From contig CP136065.1 in NCBI GenBank assembly GCA_032622095.1, positions 56,351,949 to 56,415,948 of the forward strand: a stretch of DNA of 64,000 nucleotides, given 5' to 3'. The stretch is from Siphonodentalium dalli. Lineage: Eukaryota; Mollusca; Scaphopoda; Gadilida; Siphonodentaliidae. The notes below the pieces were generated by a model, which had not been told where the DNA came from, searched no databases, and saw nothing but the letters and a program-made list of their open reading frames with translations. Positions 42,901 to 54,884 of the stretch are shown piece by piece. The translations under genes were made by a program, and so were the position numbers. How positions within the stretch are numbered: the first letter of the stretch is position 1; the number at the start of each line of letters is the position of its first letter.

Positions 42901-45339
42901 AAAATATTGAAAAAAATTGTTTGACGAGGCTTTTTAAAAGAACATTTCAGTGACGAGGGAGGTGCCTGAGAACACGGGATATTTATTTTTTTTACCTTAG
43001 ATTACGGTAAGTATATGAGTTATAAGTGAAAAGTTGAAGACAAATATACTATAAATGTTAACCCTTCCGTTACTGGAGCTTCTTGAAATTTTGCAAAAAC
43101 CTTGTGCCAATGCATTCTCTTATATATGCAAGTCCCCCATAGGATGCCTCGTACATATAAGAGAATGCACTGGCACATGATCTTTAATGCTGCACTGGTC
43201 AGCGCAGCTCACGTCATGAAAGGGTTAATACACAACAAGTACATACCTGTGGCCTCAAATTAAAGATGGTCAATCTCTTTCCAGCAAGTTTTATATAGAT
43301 TCCAGAATATAAAGTAATAGATATGAATCGAGAACACCTTTCCGGAAAATCTATCAATTAATATCAATTTTATTTAGAATTTATTATGACAATCGTGGAA
43401 CAGTTTTAGGGGTGCACGTTCACTTAAACCACACTGTCAAGGGTGACGGGGGACATGGTGATTTGAATGTGGCATTGTAGATCATGCCATGAATCTCTAC
43501 TCTGGCTAACGCCCGTAGAGATCATACAAATGTATTCCACCAATACAAACCATGGAACTTTTTGAAGTTTTGATATTAAAGGAACCATATAAAGTCGAAA
43601 CAATAATGCGGGGAATATATTTCTTAGTTATTATTTGTTCCTTAATAATCTACTTCACTGTAGGTGAAGGTCCCAACTCCAAATTTCATGATTTAAGTGA
43701 ATTTGTGAGCGATTTTGCATTGAGTCGCTTACAATTATGGAATTTCTCCTGGGTAATTAATTCGATGCTTATTGAGATATCGTAGGGTCCTGCGAATTGG
43801 ATATTTTGATCGAATCGAATTCACGAAATCGAATCGAATATCGAATCGAATCATATCTGTGTGTTGCATTCTCAATTAGGTATGTTTTGTTAACGATTAG
43901 ATTATTTGTGAAATGTTCTATGAACTACATGCATGAAGTTCCATCAGAACTTATGTGGCGATAAACCGTCGTTTGATATACTATTAACTTCAATTTATAA
44001 TTGTCAAGAAAACAAAGCAGATTAAAACGTCCATGCGGCCATCACAACGATTAATATATTACCACTAAACGGATTATCAAACTAAAATCACACGAAATTT
44101 CTACAGTTTGCATGTACATGCAAAATTGCAAATCGGCATTCGGAAACACCCGTTGTTATAAACTTGAAGACGCAACAACAGTCGCAGTGTAGCCTCTTCG
44201 TGTATTGGTTGATGCTTCTTGAACAGACGATTCCATAGATGGGTCATTGTCACAGATGCTTGCGATTTATACACCATGCATGTTGCATTCATCACACATG
44301 CCTGCAGCTTTATCATGTTTAAAATAAACATGAATGATGGACGACATTTTGTCCATTGTAAAAGAAAACTCCGAAACTTCAAAAGAGAACAGTGCCAACA
44401 TGCACTTTTCGACACCAGGAACATGTGTTGTTTACATTCTCACCCATATTACATAACGCGGAATCGAATAGACGATGGATAACGCTATCGGTAGCCCAGT
44501 CTCATAGCTATTATAATTTACCGCGTTGTCGGTCAATTGGCTATCTGCTAGCTTTTGCTACCATTTTAAAGCTATATAATTCAGACGTATTTAGTCGTCC
44601 TATCGTGGCTAATTGTTGGCTATGTACAATAAGAATTATAATGTGCATATATACATAATTTTTTGGAATTAAATGCCACAAACAGCTAAGATCGACGTGT
44701 GTAGTTGTCCTGAAACAGCCTACTTTTCCGTCATAGTATATTCGAAATTTCGAGTTGGCAATTTCGACTCGAATTCGAATCGAATTTGACTTTCGAATCG
44801 ATTCTCGAATCGAATATTCGCAGGAGCCTACGATATCGGCTCACAAAAGTCAGTGAAAAGCATGCAATTTTGATTTGGGACATTCACCTACAGTGAAGAA
44901 CATTATTAAAGAACAATTAACAACTAAGAAATATATTCCCAACTTTTTTTTTTCGACTTTCAAAGTTCCCTGTCAAAACTTCAAAAAGTTCCAAGGTTTA
45001 GTACTGGTGGATTATGATCTCTACAGGCGTTAGCCAGAGTAGAGATTCATGGAATGATCTAGTGCCATTGTAGCCAATGAGATTGCTACTTCTGCTAGTT
45101 ACAACCAGATGTGGGGACAATAAACATTGTGACTGAAAATGGAAACTAGCAGACTGTAATATATAGCTAAGATAATCTGTGCTCAAGTTTTGTATATATT
45201 ACGGTATTTCTGTCGAAATATAAACTCTGCATGTACTTACTTCTGGAAACAGCTTGAACCATTCCAACAGGATTGTAATTACGTCTGGCAATCCATGACC
45301 CCATGTCTCCAAGTTTCACCTCTGACAATGATATATCAG
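36929..45339 (-). CDS. ATP5MF: ATP synthase subunit f, mitochondrial; first coding exon not found
   Basis: Minus-strand exons, in transcript order: 45339-45241, 41754-41638, 36957-36929. The joined frame encodes about 81 residues ending in a TGA. It includes EVKLGDMGSWIARRNYNPV (subunit f N-domain, V-KLG-L-SWI pattern), KYWSWYIRWMLPRKP, a single membrane helix (SMVGFYQFVAGIGLCCYLM), and the C-terminus YEGHKRERCAKYH, matching the family's typical H-ER--KYH end. Subunit f is a small single-pass component of the membrane Fo sector, involved in ATP synthase dimer contacts. Length fits the family (about 88-107 residues), minus a short N-terminus. The start codon should be in an upstream short exon ending in phase 1, at coordinates above 45339. 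Confidence 0.9.
38690..40610 (-). repeat. Tandem units of about 145 bp with a hairpin and CCGTCTGTCTG head
   Basis: Units with TACCAAAAACTATRCAGGTG and GAATCGGATAGCA lie near 40113, 40256 and 40408, with an outlying unit at 38750-38840. On the minus strand the array begins with a hairpin around CATACCATGTATGGTACACA followed by CGTTCGTCCGTCTGTCTG, the same head design as the plus-strand elements at 4028, 21130 and 22676. Confidence 0.55.
41243..41618. mobile_element. Family B MITE next to an ATP5MF exon, perfect 8-bp duplication
   Basis: It is flanked by TGAACAGA at 41235-41242 and 41619-41626. The left hairpin is intact; the right one has lost one arm. The duplication ends 5 nt from the gtgagt of exon 3. 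Confidence 0.85.
41638..41754 (-). CDS. ATP5MF: ATP5MF exon 3, membrane helix
   Basis: The acceptor is ttatttcctcttccaacag and the donor GGACACA|gtgagt; 117 nt. It encodes KYWSWYIRWMLPRKPSMVG and the helix FYQFVAGIGLCCYLMQYEGH. The frame stays open past the donor into a neighbouring MITE, but the consensus donor and the perfectly matching terminal exon show where splicing occurs. The MITE's target duplication ends 5 nt from the intron's gtgagt. Confidence 0.92.
41840..42085. mobile_element. Twin-hairpin TTAA MITE family A
   Basis: TTAACCCTTTCACGATGGGA to GTCATGGAAGGGTTAA, both TTAAs intact. The first hairpin has lost part of its left arm; the second is complete. Confidence 0.78.
42367..43228. 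mobile_element. Cluster of three family A TTAA MITEs
   Basis: TTAACCCTTCCATGACTGGA at 42367, TTAACCCTTCCATAACTGGA at 42571 and TTAACCCTTCCGTTACTGGA at 43058 each begin a copy in the same orientation. The first two are truncated on the right. The third keeps only one composite hairpin and ends CGTCATGAAAGGGTTAA at 43228. Confidence 0.72.
43472..45072. mobile_element. 1.6-kb foldback element with arms of about 350 bp
   Basis: The left arm begins near TGGCATTGTAGATCAT and AATCTCTACTCTGGCTAACG; the right arm is its complement. Inner arm ends carry repeated GAATCGAAT. The core (43860-44750) holds short unrecognised ORFs only. A solo terminus of the same kind (GCCAGCGTAGCCAGAGT ... GGCATGATCT) is at about 59675-59721. 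Confidence 0.65.
45241..45339 (-). CDS. ATP5MF: ATP5MF exon 2 (first one found)
   Basis: The minus-strand acceptor is tctatattttcag and the donor CCAGAA|gtaagt; 99 nt, entering with the last two bases of a codon. It encodes DISLSEVKLGDMGSWIARR followed by NYNPVGMVQAVSR. The VKLG...W motif and the NP-G-VQAVSR stretch are typical of metazoan subunit f. Confidence 0.9.
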
Positions 45340-48300
45340 CTGAAAATATAGATATTTCTATCAGTTTTTAGTCTTCAGAACAATGGATCATTCCTCAGCT
45401 GTGACTGTCTTAAATCATATATATTGTTAGCAGATACATTATATTCTACCAATCAGTAGCTGAGCCAATCATTTGCTGCATTGAAAATTTAATGTCGGCT
45501 ACAAAGACAATGTTCCTAATTCAACAATATTCTGTGTTATAAATTCATATTATACATAGTAGCAACAGGGTTTGCACCTGTTGCAATATAGCGTTTAGTA
45601 CTTTTATAGTGTTTTAGTTTCATGTTCAGAAATATTATTGTTATATCATGTCAAATTATATGGGGATTTCCTCAGCTGGAGAACAGGTGTCACCAAAATT
45701 TCTCTGGATTCTTCCCTGTGCTGACAAGTGACGGTGATGGGGTTGTTATTGTGTACCGATAAGACTTTTCCGGGAAAGTCTATTTTCACTTTCAGTTTTG
45801 ATATAGAAATTGGGTTTGAGACAAAATAAAGTTTTAAACTTGGTCTTCATGGGGAAAGCTGTCAAGGACTTGGATTGCTATACAATCAGAACAATCCACT
45901 GTATTACATGTACTTACCAAAAAAAGGAAATGTTCTGAATCTAAGTAAATTTAATTGCACTTTCAATAATCCAAAATAGTTATAAACCTCTAATACAATT
46001 GTTGGATTAAAGCAGTATTGCGTAGTTTTATTGGGATTATTAAAACTGAAATATATGGTGCCCAAATGTGTATTCTGGTAAGCAGGTGGTGTGTCCCACT
46101 AATAATGAGATATTCTTGACGATCTTGTGCGGGAACGTCATGGATACACTGCTTTCGGAACCAAATTTTTGGCATGTGGGGAGGTCATGGTAAGTGCGTG
46201 GTTGCATCCTCTCATCGGTGAGATAATCCTGACGATTTTGACATAACACATGCAGGCATGGCAAAAAAATTCAGTGATTCTCCGTATATCTGTGGAACTG
46301 AACGAGCGAGATACTCATACTCATGGATGTATTATTTTCTTCAACTATTGGTGTGACGACCCACTAACACTTTCATGACAGGATCTGCGCTGGGAGTAGC
46401 GCTGGTGCAGCATTAAAGATCCTAGGTGAGCGTATCGATATGACGCACTTCCGAGTTCTAACTTTTAATTTCCGGATGATTTGTAGCTTCAGTAAATTTT
46501 ATCATGCAATGCAGCATTGGGCGGGGGGAAAATTGTATGAAAAAATTTAAATAAAATACAGTAATGCCCTAAATAATCGACTCCTTAACCACAGCAGAAT
46601 TATGGAAATATGGCTTGCAGGTGGGTAAATCTTCCTCCCAAGTCAATAGACCTAACTGTATAAAGGGAACCAAAGTTTATAGCCGCATGCTTATAGTGTG
46701 TGAGCTGTTATTTGATAATATCTCATTCATTTGATAATAAAGGAAGTTTATTTGTATATTTATGTTGTTTTTATGAGTTATGTGCACATATTTTGTAAAT
46801 AATTTATGACAATAAATAAATAATAAATAAAGTTATTACTTTTATGATGTTTTGTCATTGTTTTTTACACATACAGTGTAGGCCTACATTATGATATTAA
46901 TTTATGCACATAATAAACGAAAGTTAAATTTTATACTTATGATGTTTATGAGTTATGTGGACATAGTATCGATCGTCACTTACAAATTTTGTGGTAAGTC
47001 CAAAATATCACGTTCGAGCAATTACAAGAAATTACTATATGAAGTTCGAGGAAAAATTGCATAAAAAATATTTGACTGACCAGTCATTCAGTTATTCACA
47101 CTCTGTTTACATTGGCACTAAAGTGTGTTTACAAAACTTATGGTGGGGTATACAGAATTTTTTTTCGGAAACTGATACGATATCAATGACAACTCTCACT
47201 GTTTGTTTAAGGTAAGTTTGCTGAGTGCATTTCAGTGAGAACTTACATGTATCTGTTGTTTGTTTTACCGCATCAGATCTAAAGACTTTTAGACTCTATC
47301 TATAATTATAGCCATAATGGAATTAACTTAACCATATCACATATTCATCGTGCCTTCATACAACTTACGTAGACTACCGACACATCGACTACCCAGCTAT
47401 AGAATGCAATAGGGATGTATGCCCTCGACAGCAAGCAGTTGACTGTGACAAATGTGGAAAGTGGCAACACCGGAATATCAAAGCGACAATATTATGATGC
47501 CAAAGATGGAGTGACAACCATCAACCATCTAGGGCTGGACGATATTAACGAAAATAAAAACCGCGATTTTTTAAAATTAAAACCGCGGTTGACGATATAA
47601 TCGCAGTTATTTTTAAAAAGATACTAGAGACTGAAAACCATTTCTCACTGTTAGATAGAATCACATCATGACATTAATTTGACAAGTTGACGTCGGGAAT
47701 AACATACACAACTACTCAACCAGTGACAACTTCGGAATGAAAAATTAAATTCACAGGTTAAATTCCGTTCCGTGACTTGACAAATTCTGGTTTATACCGG
47801 TAATTAGTAAAAGTATTATGTCGTCCATGTCAAAACTAAAAGTGTTCTATACTATAGTATCTTTTTCTATCTCGGTATGTTCAACCAAGTTGAGTAAATA
47901 TATATATATGTTATTCCCGGTGATACTTGAGTCGCTTGACAAATGGAAATGTGGTTTACCGGCAAGACAAATTTGACAATGAGGTTCTGTCTTTTAGCGA
48001 AGTCCAAACACACGTAGTACATAATCTTTGGAATTTGGCCAAGCAAGGAGAACACCATGTATTTTTGGGCGGGTTTGAAGCTCTAATTCTATACAATTGG
48101 TTTTAACCAATCGCAGTGAGTTATTTCTTCTAGATGAGAAGAGGGCGGTATCTTCGCCACCTGGATGTTACGCTGGGATTTTAACTCAATTTAGGCTTGA
48201 GTTAAATTATTTGTTTGTACACGCTTGTGATTGGCTGGCACCCACTGATTGCCGACGATATTATGATTATATTTTAGTTTAAGACGATATTGAAATTTTA

Positions 48301-48711
48301 ACCGGGTATTGTCGATTAATCGGGAAACCGCCCAGCACTAACTTCATCTGCCCATCATGCCGACTTCAAGAAACATCAGCTTTTTCCAAAGCTGCTTCAA
48401 TTCTTCAAGAAGAAAGTTAGATATTCAATTTGTAAATCAGACCTTTTCTATATCGCTCATTTCTGCCGTTATTTGAAAATTTTCAACATATCCTGTACTC
48501 TTCAAATTTTAATCTGTATTTATATCTAATTTCAGTCAACCTTCATCGTCATCCATCAACTCCATCGACCATACAGTACAGGATTTGTTGGATCTGCTAG
48601 AACAGGCAGCAAATTAACTGATATCGCATCGCAATTTGCTACCCAAATTTGGATAAAAGCTATAAGCAATAAGGAGATTATAACCAATTCCGTGGGAGAT
48701 CTACTCTCGTG
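45340..48711. other. Upstream of ATP5MF exon 2, no recognised exon
   Basis: It should contain the rest of ATP5MF intron 1, and possibly exon 1. Visible items: an inverted copy of the 1780-2110 repeat (45960-46260), a family A remnant (46373-46422), a TA MITE fragment (46559-46618), and a (TATA)n stretch near 47900. Confidence 0.5.
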
Positions 48712-49924
48712 TGCCAAATAAAAGTACAGGGCGGAATAATAGTACAGGGTGGAAAATTCATGAAAATTAAATAAAAGTACAGGGCGGAATAATAGTACAG
48801 GGTGGAAAATTCATGAAAATTTAATAAAAGTACAGGGCGGAAAATTCGAGAAAAATAATAATAGTACAGGGTAAAGTACACGAGTACACCAATGATAACT
48901 GATGAAATATTTCAATGATAATCAAAACAACAATAATTTATTATCTGTTTAGAGTATGTCCCTTTGACCATACGAGTGCCTTCAAATAGTCACATCTTGC
49001 TGCCTCTTATTGTAATTTATAACTGTAATATAGTATACTAGGTCAGCAATCACCCATTCATGCTGTCATCTCATAAATTGTGTTACGCTATATAATTATG
49101 TTTGTATTGTCAAATGCAGTCATCATTGCGAGATTACAAACATTGAATGGACTATTCCATTGTGGTGCTGGTATCAGGGGGAGAATACATTGGAAGACGG
49201 ATACTATTCTCATTAATGATATAAAGTTTCCCCCGTTCAATTGTCGAAGCACCTCTAATTATAGACCCAATCATATAATTTACCTTGAATTTACTTTGTA
49301 ATTGTTAATTGAACGAGAATAGGAACAATGGATTCTGTGTGTGTTACAACCATATTTCGCCATCAAGCAAAATTGAATCTTCCTGTGTCTTTCCACGTGC
49401 TCGAAACAACACATTTTTTATCTCGCTATATCGACTCCCATATTTTTTCAACCACATCAATTCACACTGTCGGGCCATCGTTTTTAAATATACATGCAAG
49501 TTACAATCGTCATTGTTTCCCTTCGGCATTTGCTATAAGTCCAACGTCCGGGAAGTTAGGTGTGAGACACCGAGTTCCATTTTCGCCAATCATTTTCAAG
49601 TTTCCTAATTTCGTGATATTGCGACTTTGACTTTGATAATTTGTAAAAGTCTTTTAAATAGTTTGAATGGGTTTTTAATCAACATAGTTGCTAATAATTG
49701 TGACTGTTGTGTAACTATTATCGACTTACACTTCCATAAACGATAAATTTTCTCAAAAATGTACAGTTATTGTTATAGTACAGGGCGGATTTTCCCCAGA
49801 ATTTAATAAACGTACAGACCCGAATAACATCGTACAGGGCGGATTTTTTCTGTGAAATTAATAAACGTACAGGTACGTTTATTTGGATAAACGTACAGGT
49901 ACGTTTATTTGGCACGCGAGAGTA
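48712..49924. mobile_element. 1.2-kb element with TACTCTCGYGTGCCAAATAA ends
   Basis: The inverted termini are each followed by repeats of AGTACAGGGCGG in opposite orientation (48729-48880 and 49760-49910; unit about 69 bp on the left). The core has a short ORF (49309-49608) without recognisable similarity. No target duplication is seen. Confidence 0.6.
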
Positions 49925-52149
49925 TGACGTGGCAACATATGTAATCTAACACTCCACAGCTGATGGCATTAAATTTGTCATGGGACGATTTCACTCATTA
50001 AGTCATTTCTACAGCTGTAAATTGAAGCAGCATACAATATTTCCCGCAACAATACCAACATAATGAACATTTCAATCTCATGGGAGTCATGCAGACCGAG
50101 ACTGGTGTGCATTTCTGTTTACAAAAATCATTAAATGCACACGTTGTGCATTTATGTATAAAACATTACAACAACCCATCACTCATCAGTCATAACCACT
50201 GCACTAGCATAACCACTGCACTAGTCCAACAAATTAGACTATTCGGGTTAAGATATATTTTCATATTTGGACATTTACGATTATCTTAACCCTTCTAGTC
50301 TAATAAAAGAGCTGAAAGCCAAGTTAGCACGAATTTTGAAGCAGGTCAACACCAGTGACAACCGATATAACCCCTTCAAAATACCATTCTATCTGAAATT
50401 TTCTACAAATACATGAGTCTTACCTGTAGCGGAGATAGTATTCTTTATGTTCAAACATAGATTGTGATATAAACGTTGTCAGAATTACAGATTTGTTAGT
50501 TTAATCTCTGAGTCGAAAACATATCACCATTTTCAAATACAGACGATAATGATGACGTCACGCTTCTAAAATAAAGGCCACACAAATTGATTACTCGTGA
50601 AAATCAATATATGCCGTGCAGATATGGAAATATCAACTGGGTCAAATTGTTGGCATTTATAGATAGCACATTAGCGCCAAATGATGTTTGTTTGATAAAT
50701 AACAATAATAAGGGTCTGTTCGTCCGGTTTTGTTGACATTTTCATCATACAAGTGTTCTTATCAAAATTATACCATTGATATTTTTGTACCAAAAATATG
50801 CCTTTTCTTAAGTAAACAATATTTGAAGGGATATGGAAATTATTTTATTAGTTTTGAAATTCAAATTGATTAACCGGATGCTTGGACTTTCAAGCTTTCC
50901 GGTATGTCAAGATTCGACGAGAGTGTGATATGCATGGGTAATAGTTATTATTATTAGTCACTTATGTGGATTATATTCGTATTCCTGTGGATTTTTGGGT
51001 AAGTAAATCAGTTGTAATCGATGAATTCAACGACCACCTGCCCCATGAAATGTTCACAAGTCGAAAACTATGACCAAAAGCCGGAACATAGGCCTATGTT
51101 CGATATTTTGGCATAAAAGCAACACATTTCTAGTGATGAACAGATTAACTGAAACGGCACTTCGACTATATTTTCGTTTGCCTGTTTATAATCGACATCG
51201 AGAAAAAAATCCTGCCGTTCCGATGGTTACCGATTATTACCGCTTTTTCCAGTAAAATGAGAAAACAGTAAATCAACGTTCAAATAAACAGTTGTGTTAA
51301 TGTTTTCTACAGTACGTAATGGTAAGTATGGTCATCCTATTATATGTTTAAAAGAATATATGGTGATTAATACGGCAAATATGTTTACGTGTTTAAACGT
51401 ATATTGTAAAACTTGGAGATAAATTGAAGTATGTACCTGTACATACGCTACCGTACCGAAAATAGTTGCCTGACTATGTTAAATTGGAAATTACACAATT
51501 GGCAATAGACCGGCCGACATATAATATTATTATTGATACGGAAAACCTAAACATGCCTTAAGCGCGCCGCACACGCGTACGATGCGATGCGATATATATC
51601 GTGCGACAAATATCGGGCACCGTTTAGGCGTATATTATAGCCTATATATAGGTAAAATCGTAGCATGTGCGGTGGAAAATAGCAGGACATTTTGTTGCAC
51701 AATCGGCCTCGCAAAGAATCAAATAATTTTGATTTTCTACAATCGAGTCGTACTATTTATTGGAAGTAGCCAATCACATTCAACTATTAATGTGTTCACG
51801 CGGCGAAATTAGTATTTAATATCTGCGATAAATACAAATATATACCTATAGCCTATATACCAGATAATACCACATTAACCCATTGCATTCACAAGAAAGT
51901 AAACAACCAGGTCGTATAGGCCCAGGGAAGGATCCAGGGCTGTTTTGATACCTGTTACAGGTTTGGGCGCCCAAACTCTGGAGGCCTAAATGTCCCCAAA
52001 TTGCAAGTGAATAGTCTTTATTAAAGCTGAATTTTCTATATTTTGAAGGAAATCTTCTATTATAATTCAACAACATGCAATGCAAATCATCAATATTCAG
52101 TTGATATAGAGCCTTTATTTCCATAATCAAGTGTGCAGTGAGGAATGTT
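49925..52149. other. No recognised gene
   Basis: AT-rich intergenic or intronic sequence. A TGACGTCA site at 50553-50560 and a minus-strand donor-like ACAG|gtaaga at 50424 lie close together, but no frame-compatible ATG connects to ATP5MF exon 2. Confidence 0.4.
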
Positions 52150-52386
52150 TTAACCCTTTCATGACTGGGGCTTCTTGAAATTCAGCAAAAATCCTGTGCC
52201 AATGCATTCTCTTATTCTCTTATATAGTCTTCCATCTAAGGAGCCTCGAATATATAAGAGAATACATTGGCTTTTATCTTGACGTTGTAAGCCAGTGCAT
52301 TTTCTTATGCGGAAGACTTGCATATATAAGAGAATGAAATGGCATAGGATCTTTAATGCCGCACTAGTGCAGCTCTTGCCATTAAA
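52150..52386. mobile_element. Family A TTAA MITE, diverged
   Basis: TTAACCCTTTCATGACTGGG to GCTCTTGCCATTAAAATGG. Both hairpins are present but with deleted loops. Confidence 0.65.
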
Positions 52387-52722
52387 ATGGCTAATGTCCC
52401 AATTTATATAGGAACATTCTCAAATGCAGAACAGGTGTCCCCAAAAAATCTCTGGATTCTTCCCTGTATAGGCCTGTACGATGCTGATAAAAACAGAAGT
52501 CGCTCGACTAAAATCGTACCTACAGGTGCGCACACAGAACTTACAAATATCACATCTGTGTGGCGGCTACAAATTATATAGAATAATTGAACTCGTATAC
52601 ATATATGCATTTTCGTAGCTGTGTCATTCTCAATTATCAAAGCGAAGCTCGTTTTTATATGTATAAAATACAAGACCACGTGGCAGCGAATATATTCCCA
52701 TCCGGTAATAAATTGCAGGGAT

Positions 52723-53110
52723 GAGCGGATAGCTCAGTTGGTTTGTGGGCCGACCTCTGAGCTACACCTTCGACACGGTCGAGGGTTCAAATCCGACAAA
52801 ATATCGGTCGGACTTTGTGTCGTCATCTGCATTCCCAGTACCACGGGCATCACAAATCAATCACCGATGCCACGATCAGTGATCTGAGAAAGATTCCAGA
52901 AGCCAAAGAGTCTCAGACAAAATTTGAAAAAATGCGTACTGGACTAACTTCGTACCTCTGCTCCTCTCGTAATGTCATGACCAGGGATGACACTACACTT
53001 GGCACACCGTCGGATCGGGAGCCGACGCTAATGGCTGTCCCGTGTGCAACAATGTGCGCACGTTAAAGATCACTACCGTGGCGAAGAAGTCACGGGTTCG
53101 GCAAAAAACT
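52723..53110 (+). mobile_element. tRNA-headed SINE-like element
   Basis: GAGCGGATAGCTCAGTTGG contains a near-perfect A box (52730-52741), and GGGTTCAAATCC (52783-52794) is a good B box. The 53-nt spacing and unpaired acceptor ends argue against an intact tRNA gene. Downstream GCGCACGTTAAAGATC (about 53053-53068) is a phrase common in animal SINE bodies. The 3' end is not defined. Confidence 0.55.
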
Positions 53111-54884
53111 TCCTGGAAAAATTATGGATCTACTCGATCCCGTCCTGTAAAAGCCAGCCTTGGTCACTAGGACGTAACAACTACAGATACAGATTGCACC
53201 CAAAATCGCATTTAGACGTCTGCTATGAAACTTCTAGCAATTTCGACGACGATGCTATCTATATATGTGTTTATATATATCTCGATTTATCACTACAAAT
53301 TTCACATTAAATATATGACCACAGTAATACTCGCATATCAAAACAAATTCAACATGTTAGGCATAAACTTTCCAATTGTTGAAACTGAAGGCCTACTAGT
53401 ACTTGACACCCATCCACCAGCCTTCATAATTGGCTACGGCAATCAGCATTGCCGAAGCAATTTGCTGAAGCAAACTGGGCCACGGCATACTGTTGCCGTA
53501 GCGGATTGCCGAAGCCAAACAATCTGAATTAAGAGGGCTGCATCCACTATAGCTTTCCTTGCGTCTTTGTACTGTATGTGGCTTGATAGCCAGTTAGCGT
53601 TTTTATCTAGCGCTTACTACATATATACTTAATATATAGATGTCAACAAAAATCATTCACTCCGAAAAATTATAAGGATATAGATCCCATAATGATTAAT
53701 GTCTATAAAAATCAGCCTGCTCCTATTTGGTCTGGAACAATGAAACTGCGAAATAAGTTTGGTGTGGCCAAAAAAAAATTCCATGATTTCTGATCCTTTA
53801 CGCATGTGCGTAATCTCAATACGGCGCGTAATCGCTCACGCAGACGATGTTGATATTTCTGACGCGTGTATTCTGATCAAATTTTAATGGATTAATAGTG
53901 ACAAAAAATATGCTAGTTAGTTCAGTCATGATACTAAACATTCCAACAACAGGTATGTGTTTTTTATTTCTGGTTTTAATTTTATTTGTGTCATTGGACG
54001 TGAACAGTGTAAGTTAAAGGGGCATGCCCTTGCCACATAACTCTTGCGGCTTCGTAGCGTTCAAAGTTTTCACGCCCTTTGTTGGACGATGAGGGATTAA
54101 GACCACATAAATGTCCAAATATTAAAATAGGTCTTAATCCGAATCGTCTAATTTGTTTGACTACCACTGCACCAGCTGATCGCGTTCACCGGTATCGGCA
54201 TCAGTGACATGACAAACACATCGAAAATAGGTGAATTTCGGTAAATAAACTGTTTGAATATATATTGGGTGATTAATTGCCATCGTTAAAACGTACGCCT
54301 TCCATAATAACGTCCAGGACTGTATGGACCGTGTACCCTGGGGTTGTATTCTTTGGGATACCGTCCGAGATTTTTAAGAAGAGCATTCATTTTTCCAAGG
54401 TCAACCAAAGATTTAGACTGGTACCTGAACACGACGATTGAATTTGTACGCATATATTATCTTCTGTCGAAAAAATGTATATGGAAAGCATTTTCACATT
54501 TAATTCTTATTCTATTTATTTGTTTTGTTTTTGTTTTTGTTTTGTACAGAAACACATATATTTGAACTGAAGCGCAAACATTTTGTACGAAAGCCATTTG
54601 GGCTATGTGTAGAACTCCCTATATTATATATACATGTAGGCCACGTGTGTATATAATATATGTGTGCATATGGAAGGTAGAACCATATATAAAATAATAT
54701 TTCCTAATTAGGACTTAGTATAACCTAATTAAAATTTATTATCTCCTAATTAGGACGTATTATCTCCTATTTCGGACTTATTATCTATAATTTGGGGAAC
54801 ATGTCACAGATATACAATATGTCATGCATTTGTTGGGGTGTATGGGAGGGGGTCTTACATCCTATTGTATATCTAGTGATAATG
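53111..54884. other. No recognised gene
   Basis: Apart from short GCCGAAGC/TTGCCG repeats near 53440-53520 and a run of TTATCTCCTAATTAGGAC units at 54700-54790, nothing recognisable is seen. Confidence 0.5.

Larger units (their letters stand above)
41755..45240. other. ATP5MF intron (3.5 kb), four TTAA elements and a foldback
   Basis: It holds family A elements at 41840-42085, 42367-42570 (truncated), 42571-42787 (truncated) and 43058-43228, then a 1.6-kb foldback at 43472-45072. No other exon is recognised. Confidence 0.7.

Noticed and set aside
4748-43228. Family A and B hairpins called as miRNA genes
   Set aside because: They are multi-copy transposon ends with perfect arms; without small RNA data a miRNA call is not supportable.
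50424-50540. Possible first exon of ATP5MF on the minus strand (donor ACAG|gtaaga, CRE close upstream)
   Set aside because: Joining it to exon 2 puts the only ATG in a frame that meets TGA at once, and the open frame has no ATG. It could only be a non-coding exon, for which there is no evidence.
52723-52800. Functional tRNA gene
   Set aside because: A and B boxes are present, but the acceptor stem and anticodon arm do not pair and the spacing is too long; a SINE head fits better.
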